A stretch of DNA of 64,000 bases from Segnochrobactrum spirostomi (GTDB lineage Bacteria > Pseudomonadota > Alphaproteobacteria > Rhizobiales > Segnochrobactraceae), in assembly GCF_009600605.1 (NCBI RefSeq), contig NZ_VWNA01000001.1, positions 3,644,501 through 3,708,500 on the forward strand, read 5' to 3'. Every line of letters starts with the position of its first letter. Positions within the stretch are counted from its first letter, which is position 1. Shown here in pieces: positions 34,609 through 43,048 of this stretch. The notes under the pieces are model-generated. The model saw only the letters and a list, made by a program, of their open reading frames with translations, did not search any database and was not told the origin of the DNA. A program made the position numbers and the translations under genes.

Positions 34609-34712
34609 CGGCTAAGGAGAAGGAGGCCGGAAAGACGAAGGGCGCCGGGCGCGCGCGAAGGCGCGGCGTCTGCGACGCTCAGGTGTCCAGCGATGTGACG
34701 CGCGGTGCTCAC
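34602..34712 (-). CDS. leuL: Putative leucine leader peptide of leuA
   Basis: A short frame read toward leuA ends LRLSGLLLLSRP and then TGA, giving six leucines in nine codons (CTT/CTC, including four in a row). It terminates in a hairpin arm 164 bases before leuA. The nearest plausible start is GTG 34712, nine bases after AAGAGA, giving about 36 residues; another GTG lies at 34718 and no ATG is in frame nearby. Ribosome stalling on the leucine run when charged tRNA-Leu is scarce is the classical attenuation mechanism. The function is inferred; the leucine run and hairpin are seen. Confidence 0.55.
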   Translation of the reverse strand: MSTARHIAGHLSVADAAPSRAPGALRLSGLLLLSRP

Positions 34713-34897
34713 GGGCACGGGTCTCTTCGCATTGCCTCGGGGCTGCCGGAAATCGCGGCAGTGCGAAACGCTCTTAACCGATCGGGGCGTCGGGCGCAAT
34801 GGTGCGCTGTCATCGATGGAGCCCGCGTCTTGTTGCGCCCATCCCGACAACGCACCGGCGTTCGCGTGAGTATCGAGGCGCGCGACGCGATCCGCCA

Positions 34898-35296
34898 TTA
34901 CTTCAAGAGGAGAGCAGGGATGCCTTGCTCGCCGAGCAGCTTCACGGCCTTGCGGTCGAACGACACGAAGGTTTCGCCGCCCAGCCACTGGCCGTCGAAG
35001 GCGACCACGCCGTCGGCGAAATCGCCGCCGGCTTCGAGCATTTCGAGGCCGGCCTCCACCGCCGGGCGGTTCAGCACGACGTTTCTGGTCTTCATGAAGA
35101 GGCGGATTGCGGCCGCGATGTCCGTGCGGGACGCTTCGTAGCGGCGCTCCATGACCCAGGCGAGTTCGCACAGCGAATGGGTGCTGATCGCGACGGAGTC
35201 GGCCGTCTTCAGCGTATCGATCGCCACCGCTTGTTGCTTCTCGTCGCCGGGGACCACGATGCGCAGAAGCACATTCGTATCGGCCGTGATCTTCAT
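34898..35296 (-). CDS. PIN-domain ribonuclease toxin (VapC-like)
   Basis: The 132-residue PIN domain has its acidic residues in ITADTNVLLRIV, HSLCELAWVMERRY, GGDFADGVVAF and VSFDRKAVKLL. Such proteins cleave RNA and are held inactive by a partner. The start ATG overlaps the stop of the AbrB-type gene as ATGA, the usual antitoxin-first arrangement. It lies immediately upstream of the leuA leader region and on the same strand. Confidence 0.85.
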   Translation of the reverse strand: MKITADTNVLLRIVVPGDEKQQAVAIDTLKTADSVAISTHSLCELAWVMERRYEASRTDIAAAIRLFMKTRNVVLNRPAVEAGLEMLEAGGDFADGVVAFDGQWLGGETFVSFDRKAVKLLGEQGIPALLLK

Positions 35297-35583
35297 GGCG
35301 TCTTTGTCTCGGGTTGATCCATTCCGGCCATGCCGGCCTCGGCGCCCGCGTCGGCGATCGCTTCGTCGATCTCCTCGATCGAAAGCCGCGCCCCGTTCGT
35401 CTTCCCCGCGAAGAAGTCCCGCAGTTCGTCCCAGGAGCCTTCCGGCCGCTCGGCTCTCAATTCGGCGCGGCCGTCCGGCAAGAGGTCAAGCCTGATCTTG
35501 CCGCCCGGCTCGATGCCGAGATGCCGGAGCACATCCTTGCGGAAGGTCACCTGACCCCGCGTGGTCACAGTCAACGTCGCCAT
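35293..35583 (-). CDS. AbrB/SpoVT-type antitoxin
   Basis: The 96-residue protein has an N-terminal swapped-hairpin DNA-binding motif (LTVTTRGQVTFRKDVLRHLGIEPGGKIRLDLLPDG) and an acidic C-terminal half (LSIEEIDEAIADAGAEAGMAG) that would neutralise the toxin. It overlaps the PIN gene by four bases. Upstream, TTCTCC and GGAGAA arms (about 35590-35620) flank a possible -10 box and could be the autoregulatory site. Confidence 0.83.
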   Translation of the reverse strand: MATLTVTTRGQVTFRKDVLRHLGIEPGGKIRLDLLPDGRAELRAERPEGSWDELRDFFAGKTNGARLSIEEIDEAIADAGAEAGMAGMDQPETKTP

Positions 35584-35754
35584 CGTGTTGTTCTCCCTGA
35601 TCGGCCGAATGTAATGGAGAAACGCCTTACGGCAAGAGGGGCGGCCATGCCGGGGCGCGCTGTCGGCCGTTCCGGTCGACCCCGGATCGGCATTTCTGCG
35701 CGCACCCGCTGCGAGCGCAGTCCGGGGCCGCCCCTGCCGCGATCGCCCCTTTGG

Positions 35755-36219
35755 TCACGCCGCCTTCGAGGTCGCGTCGAAGCCGATGCAGGCGAGGCGG
35801 ACGGTCTTCGGCAGGAGATGTTCTCCCGACTCGTAATATCGCCACATGCGGAGGCTCACCCCGAGGGCCGCGGCGGCCTCGCGCTGCGTCAGCCGCCGCT
35901 CCTCGCGCCACGACTTGAGCCATTCGCCGCCTTGTTCGAGCGCCAGACGCCAAAGTGTGTCCGACGAAATCTCGAGGGTGTCGGACCAGTGGGCGTTCCA
36001 GCCCCATTCCCCAACCGAGACGGCGCGAAAGGCGTCATCGTCGTCGCGGAGGGGAGCGAAGATCGTGAAGTGCTCGACGAAGGCGCGGAGGTCCACAGGG
36101 CATTCCGCTCCCCCCTTCCAGGTCACGTAGAGGGTGCGGCCCGACCCAGCCCGAACGGCCTTGATGTTCGGCATCTCCATGTCACGCACAGTCCTGTCAC
36201 GCACCGTCATGTCGGGCAC
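35755..36219 (-). CDS. DUF2442 protein with C-terminal helix-turn-helix
   Basis: The product is 154 residues. The first part (roughly residues 17-80) resembles DUF2442 (LYVTWKGGAECPVDLRAF), and the C-terminal part is an XRE-like helix-turn-helix (LTQREAAAALGVSLRMWRYYESG). It overlaps the upstream DUF4160 gene by 23 bases if translated from 36219; starts at 36180 or 36174 would remove the overlap. DUF4160 and DUF2442 genes are commonly paired, and such pairs are suspected toxin-antitoxin-like modules. The helix-turn-helix suggests this member represses its own operon. Confidence 0.75.
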   Translation of the reverse strand: MPDMTVRDRTVRDMEMPNIKAVRAGSGRTLYVTWKGGAECPVDLRAFVEHFTIFAPLRDDDDAFRAVSVGEWGWNAHWSDTLEISSDTLWRLALEQGGEWLKSWREERRLTQREAAAALGVSLRMWRYYESGEHLLPKTVRLACIGFDATSKAA

Positions 36220-36445
36220 CGTCCCGCTCGTTCAGGCGACGCCATTCCGCTGCAAGAAACGCGCGATTGACGCTCGCCCACGCCATGGCCTCCTCGGCCG
36301 ACCGGGCGGAGCCCGCCAGCACGGCCATCGTCGAGATTTCTACGATCGCCCGGAAACCGCGGCCTTCGATATGGAAATGCGGCGGCCGGTGATCATCCGC
36401 GTAGATGGCGATCTTGCAATTCGTGAAACGCCGGATCGTGGGCAT
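36197..36445 (-). CDS. DUF4160 protein
   Basis: The 82-residue protein begins MPTIRRFTNCKIAIYADDHRP and continues PPHFHIEGRGF, the DUF4160 signature, ending in a charged helix. The frame is open for 13 more codons, but the ATG at 36445 matches the family start. The biochemical role is unknown. It is the first gene of a two-gene unit with the DUF2442-HTH protein and lies just downstream of a perfect palindrome (36466-36482). Confidence 0.8.
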   Translation of the reverse strand: MPTIRRFTNCKIAIYADDHRPPHFHIEGRGFRAIVEISTMAVLAGSARSAEEAMAWASVNRAFLAAEWRRLNERDGARHDGA

Positions 36446-36465
36446 GGAACCCGCGCCTGATTGCA

Positions 36466-36482
36466 GAGGCAATAGTTGCCTC
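36466..36482. promoter_or_regulatory. Palindromic operator candidate of the DUF4160/DUF2442 unit
   Basis: GAGGCAATAGTTGCCTC has perfect 7-base arms and a 3-base centre, 21 bases upstream of the DUF4160 ATG, where a promoter would lie (minus-strand TTGATT sits about 17 bases further up). Confidence 0.5.
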
Positions 36483-36803
36483 ATACCCTCGGTAAATCAA
36501 GTCGGGATGGTTCCCATTCCGGAGCCGATCAACCTTGGGCCTCGTCGCTCACCCCCTTCCCATCATAGCCGTTCTAATTCATGATGATGAAAGACCGTCG
36601 GTCAGCGCCAGCAAGGCGTCGGCGGTCTTGCCGGTCTATGCCGGCAGAGGGAGCCGGGGCCCCCACCTCGGCATGGTTGGCTCGAAGGTCCGGCCGCGCA
36701 GCGCTTCGGCGCGCGCACCAGCCGGCCGGCATGGCATCGCGACGCCCGCCCACCCTCTCCAAGATCGGGTCCAGTGGGGGACACCCGTCTCGGGAGGTGC
36801 CAC

Positions 36804-37939
36804 ATGGGCGAGCTTCGCTCGACGCAATTTCTATCTCGCTCGTTCACGTCCGAGGCCGACGGCGCCAGTCCGGCCCGGCTCAATGTCGGGTTCGTGCTGG
36901 CGGACAATTTCACGCTGTCCGCCTTTTCCCTGTTCGTCGATCAGCTTCGGCTCGCCGCCGACGACGGCGACCTGAGTCGCCCGATCCATTGCCGCTGGTC
37001 GATCATGGCGAACCGGCGCGATCCGATCCGGGCGAGCTGTGGCGTCACCGTCAGCCCGACCGCGACCTTCACCGATCCCCGCGGCTTCGACTACATCGTC
37101 GTGGTGGGCGGCCTTCTGCATGCCGGCCCGCAGGTCGACGAAGCCACCGTCACCTATCTGCGCCGGGCGGCGAATGCGGGCGTCACCCTCGTCGGCGTCT
37201 GCACCGGCTCGTTCGTGCTCGCCCGTGCGGGGCTGATGACCGGCCGGCGCTGTTGCGTGAGCTGGTACCATTATCAGGACTTCCTGACCGAGTTCCCCCA
37301 TCATCATCCGGTCGCCGACCGGCTGTTCGTCGAGGATCGCGACCGCATCACCTGCTCGGGGGCGGGGCGGCCGATCTCGCCGCGCACCTGATCGAGCGGC
37401 ACATCGGCCGCGCCGTCGCCCAGAAGAGCCGCCACGTGCTGCTGCTCGATCGCGCCCGCCCGGGCAGCGAGGCGCAGCCGCATCCGCCGGTCGAAGGTGC
37501 GATCGCCGACGAGCGCGTCCGCCGTGCGCTGCTCCTGATGGAGCAGCACCTCACCGATCCCTTGCCCATCTCCGACATCGCGGCGCGGCTCAAGGTCTCG
37601 ACGCGGCAGCTCGAGCGGCTGTTCCAGGCGGTGATGGGCCTGCGCCCGGCCGCCTTCTACCGGACGCTCCGGCTGCGCTATGCCCGCTGGCTGCTCGACA
37701 ACACCGACCGCTCGGTGACCGACATCGCGCTCGAGGCGGGATTCTCGGACTGCGCCCACTTCTCCCGGCAATTCAAGGCGATCCACGGCTTCACGCCGTC
37801 GAACTCGCGGGCCTTCTATGCCGAGCGGCGCAAGGGCGAGGCGAGCGCCGAGGAGGCCGCGCGCGAGGCCTTCCCGGTGCCGGCTGCGGCAGCCCGAGCG
37901 TTCGCCGCGAACCGCACCGGGGGCCGGCTGTTCGAGTAG
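36804..37939 (+). pseudogene. GlxA-type AraC-family regulator interrupted by a one-base frameshift
   Basis: Two frames together make one GlxA regulator. The first, from ATG 36804 (GGGAGG upstream) to a stop at 37391, carries the DJ-1/PfpI-like amidotransferase domain (FVLADNFTLSAFSLFVDQLRL, GVCTGSFVLARAGL). The second, in another frame, carries ADLAAHLIERHIG and the AraC helix-turn-helix pair (ISDIAARLKVSTRQLERLF, VTDIALEAGFSDCAHFSRQF) to 37939. Adding one G to the run of five at 37358-37362 restores SGGGAADLAAHLIE. It is either a recent pseudogene or a sequencing error in a G-run. The intact protein would have been about 378 residues. Confidence 0.85.
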
Positions 37940-38039
37940 CGATATTCGCTCGAAGTGGGACTTCGCGGGGGCGGCCGGCGCGGTGCAGAAGGCCCGCGCG
38001 TCCGCAGCGCAGTTGAACGTATGCGGGTCGATTCGGCGC

Positions 38040-38876
38040 TCACGCAGATGGCGGTCGCTCCGTCATCAGGCGCGTGATGAGGCTCGTCGGAAGGGCCTCG
38101 GCGGCATACGAGAATGTGCCGGTCGCTTTGACCTCTTCGGCCGCCCGCATCAGGGCGCCGAGCGCGGCCCGAGCAAATGACCCGCCGACACTGACGCGGC
38201 GCACGCCGGCCTCCGCGAGATCGGCCACGCTGATCTGCGGCCCTCTCAGTCCCATCACCACGTTGACCGGCTTGTCGACGGCGCGGCAGACGCTGCGGAT
38301 CGCCTCCAGGGACGGCAGCCCCGGGGCGTAGAGCACGTCCGCCCCTGCGGCGGAGAATGCCTGCAGCCGGGCGATCGTGTCGTCGATGTCCGGCTTGTCG
38401 CAGAGGAAATTCTCGGCCCTTGCCGTCAAGAGGAAGGGCAGATTGCGGGCCGCATCGGCTGCCGCCCGAACACGGTCCACGGCATGATCGAAGTCATAGA
38501 TCGGATGGCGCGGATCGCCCGTGGCGTCCTCGATCGATCCGCCAACCAAACCGATCTCGCAGGCGCGACGGATGGTCTTGGCGCAGGTTTGTGGGCTGGC
38601 ACCGAAGCCGTTCTCGAGGTCGGCGGACACCGGCAGGTCGACCGCCGACACGATCTCGGTCGCGTTGACCAGGATCTCGTCGCGACCGAGCGAGGCGGCT
38701 GAATCGAGTTTGCCCTTCGAGAAGGCGTAGCCTGCGCTCGTCGTCGCCAACGCCTCGAATCCGAGGCTCGCCAAGAGCCGCGCGGAGCCGGCGTCCCAGG
38801 GGTTCGGCATGACAAAGGGAGGCCCTGCTTCGTGTAAGGCCTTGAACCGTTCGTATTTGGCGTTTTGCTCGCTCAA
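38040..38876 (-). CDS. Isocitrate lyase / PEP mutase-family protein
   Basis: The product is 278 residues. The barrel motifs MPNPWDAGSARLLASLGFEALATTSAGYA, PVSADLENGFG and SIEDATGD place it in the PEP mutase/isocitrate lyase superfamily, in the subgroup annotated as oxaloacetate decarboxylase or carboxyphosphonoenolpyruvate phosphonomutase-like. The substrate is unknown. No ATG precedes the conserved start; TTG 38876 with GGGAGGG just before it gives SEQNAKYERFKALHEAGPP and is the best choice. It diverges from gbcA. Confidence 0.8.
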   Translation of the reverse strand: MSEQNAKYERFKALHEAGPPFVMPNPWDAGSARLLASLGFEALATTSAGYAFSKGKLDSAASLGRDEILVNATEIVSAVDLPVSADLENGFGASPQTCAKTIRRACEIGLVGGSIEDATGDPRHPIYDFDHAVDRVRAAADAARNLPFLLTARAENFLCDKPDIDDTIARLQAFSAAGADVLYAPGLPSLEAIRSVCRAVDKPVNVVMGLRGPQISVADLAEAGVRRVSVGGSFARAALGALMRAAEEVKATGTFSYAAEALPTSLITRLMTERPPSA

Positions 38877-38901
38877 AAGGCCCTCCCGCGCTTGAACGAC
38901 C

Positions 38902-38915
38902 CATATTAGTATATG
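38902..38915. promoter_or_regulatory. AT-rich palindrome upstream of the PEP mutase-family gene
   Basis: CATATTAGTATATG has perfect CATAT/ATATG arms. On the minus strand it includes TATACT, a good -10 box, about 30 bases before the TTG start. It is likely a promoter with an overlapping operator. Confidence 0.35.
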
Positions 38916-39198
38916 CGAACAAAAAAGGAACGCTCGCCATCGTGCCGAACCGTCGATGCGGTTCGCTCGATCAGCGCCGCCCCATAAAGAGGCAGGCCCG
39001 CCCCGTCCGCACATTCTGTCGGAAGAATGAAATCTTCCGTCGGTTATCGGAAAGTGCCAACATAGAAGCGGAACAATTCTAGACGGGTCGGCGAGGCGCC
39101 CCGGAGGCCCCGCCGCCCGGTCCGCGCGCCGCCACGAAGCCCGCGACCGGCTGGCGGACCCTTCCCGCCGTTCCCCCGGGCTCTTGGGAGGTTTTCGG

Positions 39199-40458
39199 AT
39201 GCTGCACGTTCCGCACACCCCGATCGGCGCCCTGCTGGCGCGCCGCCGTCCGGGCTACGGCCTGGAGCAGCCCTTCTATACGAGCCAGGAGATCTTCGAT
39301 CTCGACGTCGAGGCGATCTTCGGCCGCTACTGGATCTTCGTTGGCGTCGAAGCCGACGTGCCGGAGCCCGGCGATTGCATGGTCGTCGATGTCGGCACGA
39401 CCTCCGTCCTGATCGTGCGCGACGACGACGGCAATGTCGGCGCCCTGCACAATGTCTGCCGCCACCGCGGCGCGCGCATCGTCCACGAATACAAAGGCAC
39501 CGTCGGCAATCTGGTCTGCCGCTATCACCAGTGGACCTACGGCCTCGACGGCAAGCTCTTGTTCGCCGAGCACATGGCGCCCGATTTCGACACCACCTGC
39601 CACGGCCTCAAGCGGGTGCACCTGAAGAGCCTCGAAGGCCTGCTCTTCATCTGCCTGTCGGAGAACCCGCCCGGCGATTTCGACGTCATGGCCGCCGCCA
39701 TGCTGCCCTATCTCGTGCCGCACGATCTGCGCAACACGAAGGTCGCCTATGAGGAAGACCTGATCGAGGAGGGCAACTGGAAGATCACGATGGAGAACAA
39801 CCGGGAGTGCTATCACTGCTCGGTCAACCATCCTGAGCTCACCGTGCCCTTGTTCGCCTACGGCTTCGGCTTTTCGCCGGAGAAGCTCGACGAGGCCGGG
39901 CGCGAGCAGGCCCACCGCTACGAATGCCTGCTCGACGACAGCCACACCGCCTGGGAGGCGGAGGGCTTCCCGTCGCGCACCCTCGAGCACCTCGACGACA
40001 TGGATACGGGCTATCGCACCCAGCGCCTGCCGCTCGACGGCGACGGCGAGGCCCACACCCTCGACACCAAGCGCGCCTGCAAGAAGCTCCTCGGCAACAT
40101 CACCAACCCTAAGCTCGGTGCGCTCCACTTCTGGACCCAGCCGAACTCCTGGCACCATTTCATGGCGGACCACGCCGTGACGTTCTCGGTGCTGCCGCTG
40201 ACCCCCGACCGCACGCTGCTGCGCACCAAGTGGCTGGTCCACAAGGATGCGGTGGAAGGCGTCGATTACGACGTCGAGAACCTCAAGGCGGTGTGGTCGG
40301 CGACCAATCGGCAGGACGGCGAACTCGTCGGCTTCCAGCAGAGCGGGGTGAAGAGCCCGGCCTACGAACCCGGCCCCTATTCGCCCTACACCGAAGGCCT
40401 CGTCGATGCCTTCGCCAATTGGTACGTCTCGCGCCTCGCGGCGCAGATCGACGGGTGA
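39199..40458 (+). CDS. gbcA: Glycine betaine monooxygenase, Rieske oxygenase subunit
   Basis: The 419-residue Rieske oxygenase demethylates glycine betaine to dimethylglycine and formaldehyde. The [2Fe-2S] ligands are CRHRGAR and CRYHQWTYGLDG; the mononuclear iron site includes ENNRECYHCSVNHPEL. The close resemblance to the GbcA subgroup, the adjacent GbcB-like reductase and the dgc genes support betaine over aromatic substrates. The ATG at 39199 has GGGAGG eight bases upstream. Confidence 0.88.
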   Translation: MLHVPHTPIGALLARRRPGYGLEQPFYTSQEIFDLDVEAIFGRYWIFVGVEADVPEPGDCMVVDVGTTSVLIVRDDDGNVGALHNVCRHRGARIVHEYKGTVGNLVCRYHQWTYGLDGKLLFAEHMAPDFDTTCHGLKRVHLKSLEGLLFICLSENPPGDFDVMAAAMLPYLVPHDLRNTKVAYEEDLIEEGNWKITMENNRECYHCSVNHPELTVPLFAYGFGFSPEKLDEAGREQAHRYECLLDDSHTAWEAEGFPSRTLEHLDDMDTGYRTQRLPLDGDGEAHTLDTKRACKKLLGNITNPKLGALHFWTQPNSWHHFMADHAVTFSVLPLTPDRTLLRTKWLVHKDAVEGVDYDVENLKAVWSATNRQDGELVGFQQSGVKSPAYEPGPYSPYTEGLVDAFANWYVSRLAAQIDG

Positions 40459-40510
40459 CGACTGCCGCCGCGGGCCATCCGCGGTGACTATTCCCTGAAG
40501 CGTCGGACGG

Positions 40511-40538
40511 CTCTTCTCCCCGAAGGCGGGAGAGGGCC
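40511..40538. repeat. Degenerate type B palindromic unit
   Basis: CTCTTCTCCCC and GGCGGGAGAGGG form an imperfect hairpin in the 185-base gap between gbcA and gbcB. Confidence 0.45.
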
Positions 40539-40643
40539 GGCCGGCGTCGCGCCTTTTGCGCTCGGACGAGAGCCGCGAACGGCGCAAGCCTTGCAGACAA
40601 TCAAAGATCCGGATCAGCCGGAGCTCCAGAGGGCCGCGTTCGC

Positions 40644-41792
40644 ATGTCTGAGTTGAACGGCCGCGTCGGCGGCGACCCGCTCATTTCCCTCGTCACCTCG
40701 GTTCCCAAGGTGTGGGACCCAGAGGAGGACGACGTCCTCGTCTGCCGTCAGGTCAGGGTCGAAACCCACGACGTCAAGACGTTCCTGTTCTCGGCCCGCG
40801 AGCCGCGGCTGTTTCGCTTCAAGCCCGGCCAGTTCCTCACCCTCGATCTCGAGATCAACGGCGCCACCATCCAGCGCTGCTACACGATCTCGTCGTCGCC
40901 GGCGCGGCCGCACCTCGTCTCCATCACGGTGAAGCGGGTGCCTGGCGGTCCGGTCTCGAACTGGCTGCACGACACGATGGCGCCGGGCAAGGAGATCCGC
41001 GCGGTCGGCCCCCTCGGCGAGTTCACCGCCTTCGACCATCCGGCGCCGAAATATCTATTCCTCTCCGGCGGCAGCGGCATCACGCCTCTGATGTCGATGG
41101 CGCGTGCCTTCCACGATCTCTCCGAGCCGCGGGACATCGTCTTCGTCCACGCCGCACGCACCCCCGCCGACATCATCTTCCGCACCGAACTCGACCTGAT
41201 GGCCCGCAACATGCCGGGCTTCAAGGTCGTCCATGTCGTGGAAGGCGAGGGCGGTGAGCCGGGCTGGGCGGGCCTGCGCGGGCGGCTCTCCAAGGAGATG
41301 CTCGCCGTCGTCGCCCCCGATTTCGCGGAGCGCACGGTGTTCACCTGCGGTCCGTCGCCGTTCATGGCGGCGGTGCGTGCCATCCTCGGCGCCTCGGGCT
41401 ACGAGATGGCGCGCTATCACGAGGAGAGCTTCAATTTCGAGGAGTTGTCGCCCGCCGATGTCGCCGACATCGCCGAGGCGCAGGTCGCGGCGGGCGAAAC
41501 GCCGGCAGCCGACGCTGCCCCGGCGGTGCCGACCTTCCGCGTCGAATTCCGCAAGAGCGGCAAGGTGATCGAGTGTGCCGCGGATCGCTTCGTCCTCGAT
41601 GCGGCGCGGCTCGCCGGTATGCGGCTGCCGTCGTCGTGCACCAAGGGCCTGTGCGGCACCTGCAAGTCGAAGCTCCTCGAGGGCAAGGTCGACATGCAGC
41701 ACCAGGGCGGCATTCGCCAGCGTGAGATCGATGCCGGGATGGCGCTGCTGTGCTGCGCCAAGCCGCTCACCGATCTCGTCGTCGACCGCTGA
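40644..41792 (+). CDS. gbcB: Glycine betaine monooxygenase, reductase subunit
   Basis: The 382-residue electron-transfer partner of GbcA. The FAD domain has RCYTISSSPARP, the NAD domain FLSGGSGITPLMSMARAF and FTCGPSPFMAAVRAIL, and the C-terminal ferredoxin domain binds [2Fe-2S] through SSCTKGLCGTCKSKLLEG and LLCCAKPL. The last segment GGIRQREIDAGMALLCC is characteristic of this hybrid reductase group. It ends 19 bases before the regulator gene, so the two are likely co-transcribed. Confidence 0.88.
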   Translation: MSELNGRVGGDPLISLVTSVPKVWDPEEDDVLVCRQVRVETHDVKTFLFSAREPRLFRFKPGQFLTLDLEINGATIQRCYTISSSPARPHLVSITVKRVPGGPVSNWLHDTMAPGKEIRAVGPLGEFTAFDHPAPKYLFLSGGSGITPLMSMARAFHDLSEPRDIVFVHAARTPADIIFRTELDLMARNMPGFKVVHVVEGEGGEPGWAGLRGRLSKEMLAVVAPDFAERTVFTCGPSPFMAAVRAILGASGYEMARYHEESFNFEELSPADVADIAEAQVAAGETPAADAAPAVPTFRVEFRKSGKVIECAADRFVLDAARLAGMRLPSSCTKGLCGTCKSKLLEGKVDMQHQGGIRQREIDAGMALLCCAKPLTDLVVDR

Positions 41793-41811
41793 GGCGTCGG
41801 GGGTGGGCGCC

Positions 41812-42771
41812 ATGCGGGTCGATCTGGGACAGCTCGGCCGGTTCGCATTCCTGACGCTGCCGAACTTCTCGATGATCGCGTTCTCGAACGCCATCGAGGT
41901 GTGCCGCATGGCGAATTATGTCAGCGGCCGCGACGCCTATCATTGGTCCGTGGTCTCCCTCGACGGCGCCCCGGCCGTCGCATCGAACGGCCTCGGCGTG
42001 ACGCCGACCCGGGCCCTCGGCGAGGCCGATCCGTTCGACGTGCTGTTCGTGTGCGGCGGCGTCAACGTGCGCCATTCCGTCGACCGCCGGCTTGCCGATG
42101 CGCTGCGCCGCCATGCCCGCCGCGGCGCGGTGATGGGCGGGCTGTGCACCGGCACCTTCGCTCTCGCCGAGGCGGGGCTCCTCGACGGCTACAGTGCCGC
42201 GATCCATTGGGAGAACCTGTCGTCGATCCGCGAGGAGTTCGGCGACGTGATCTTCACCGACGACCTCTTCGTGTTCGACCGCGACCGCGTCACCTGCACC
42301 GGCGGCGTCGCGCCGCTCGACATGATGCTGAAATTCGTCGCGGCACGGCTCGGTCGCGCGCTCGCCGCCCGCGTCTCGGAGCAGTTCGTGGTCGAGCGAC
42401 CGCGGGAAGCCGGGGAGCGGCAGCGCGTGCCGGCGGCGGTGCGGGCAGGGGCGCGCCATCCGGCGCTGACCAAGGCGGCGGCCCTGATGGCGACGACGAT
42501 CGAGCGGCCGCTCACCGTCGAAGCCCTGGCGCGTTCCGTGGGCGTGTCTGCCCGCCAGCTCGAACGGCTGTTCCGCCAGCATCTCGGCACCTCGCCGGCG
42601 GATCATTATCTGTCGCTGCGGCTCGACCGCGCCCGCGAATTGCTGACCCAGTCGCCGCTCAGCGTCACCGACATCGGCATCGCCTGCGGCTTCCAATCCG
42701 CCTCCCATTTCAGCGTCGCCTACCGCCGCCAATTCGGCCACGCGCCGCGCACCGAACGGGCGCTCGCATGA
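41812..42771 (+). CDS. gbdR: GlxA/GbdR-like AraC-family regulator
   Basis: The 319-residue protein has an N-terminal DJ-1/PfpI-like domain (FLTLPNFSMIAFSNAIEVCRMANY, GGLCTGTFALAEAGLLDG) and two C-terminal helix-turn-helices (TVEALARSVGVSARQLERLF and VTDIGIACGFQSASHFSVAY). GbdR is the known activator of glycine betaine and dimethylglycine catabolism, and the position between gbcAB and dgcAB makes that role likely here. The ATG at 41812 follows a G-rich ribosome-site region. Confidence 0.82.
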   Translation: MRVDLGQLGRFAFLTLPNFSMIAFSNAIEVCRMANYVSGRDAYHWSVVSLDGAPAVASNGLGVTPTRALGEADPFDVLFVCGGVNVRHSVDRRLADALRRHARRGAVMGGLCTGTFALAEAGLLDGYSAAIHWENLSSIREEFGDVIFTDDLFVFDRDRVTCTGGVAPLDMMLKFVAARLGRALAARVSEQFVVERPREAGERQRVPAAVRAGARHPALTKAAALMATTIERPLTVEALARSVGVSARQLERLFRQHLGTSPADHYLSLRLDRARELLTQSPLSVTDIGIACGFQSASHFSVAYRRQFGHAPRTERALA

Positions 42772-42838
42772 TGGTGGCGCGTCGCCAACACCCCGCACGG
42801 CGCTTGCCTTCCGGGCCTGCTTCACAGCGCGCGCCGTT

Positions 42839-42989
42839 CACCCTCCCCTGTCAGGGGGAGGGTCGGCGCGCAGCGCCGGGGTGGGGTGTCCGCCGCGAAC
42901 ACGGCGCCGCCGTCCCCGCGTCCGTCGTCGTGATGGCCCCACCCCGTCACGCCTTCGGCGTGCCACCCCTCCCCCTGGCAGGGGAGGGG
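42839..42989. repeat. Composite palindromic repeat, type A (second copy)
   Basis: The left unit (42839-42886) has arms ACCCTCCCC/GGGGGAGGGT and ends CCGGGGTGGGG; the right unit (42937-42989) is its inverse, ending CCCCTCCCCC...GGGGAGGGG. A 50-base spacer separates them. Overall length and layout match 12203-12358. Confidence 0.75.
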
Positions 42990-43048
42990 CTTCGGCCGCG
43001 TCTCGTCGCCCCCCTTAAGATCCCGCGTCCCCAATCAGGCTCCCCGTC

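Noticed and set aside
34439-34890. T-box or metabolite riboswitch upstream of leuA
   Set aside because: No T-box or known riboswitch sequence is visible; the leucine-rich frame plus hairpin explains the leader better.
34898-36482. Two adjacent toxin-antitoxin-like pairs as part of a defence island
   Set aside because: No restriction, CBASS, Abi, retron or phage genes are nearby; neighbours are ordinary metabolic genes.
36804-37939. Programmed frameshifting in the GlxA-type gene
   Set aside because: No slippery heptamer with a downstream pseudoknot is apparent, and close relatives of this family need no frameshift; mutation or sequencing error is simpler.
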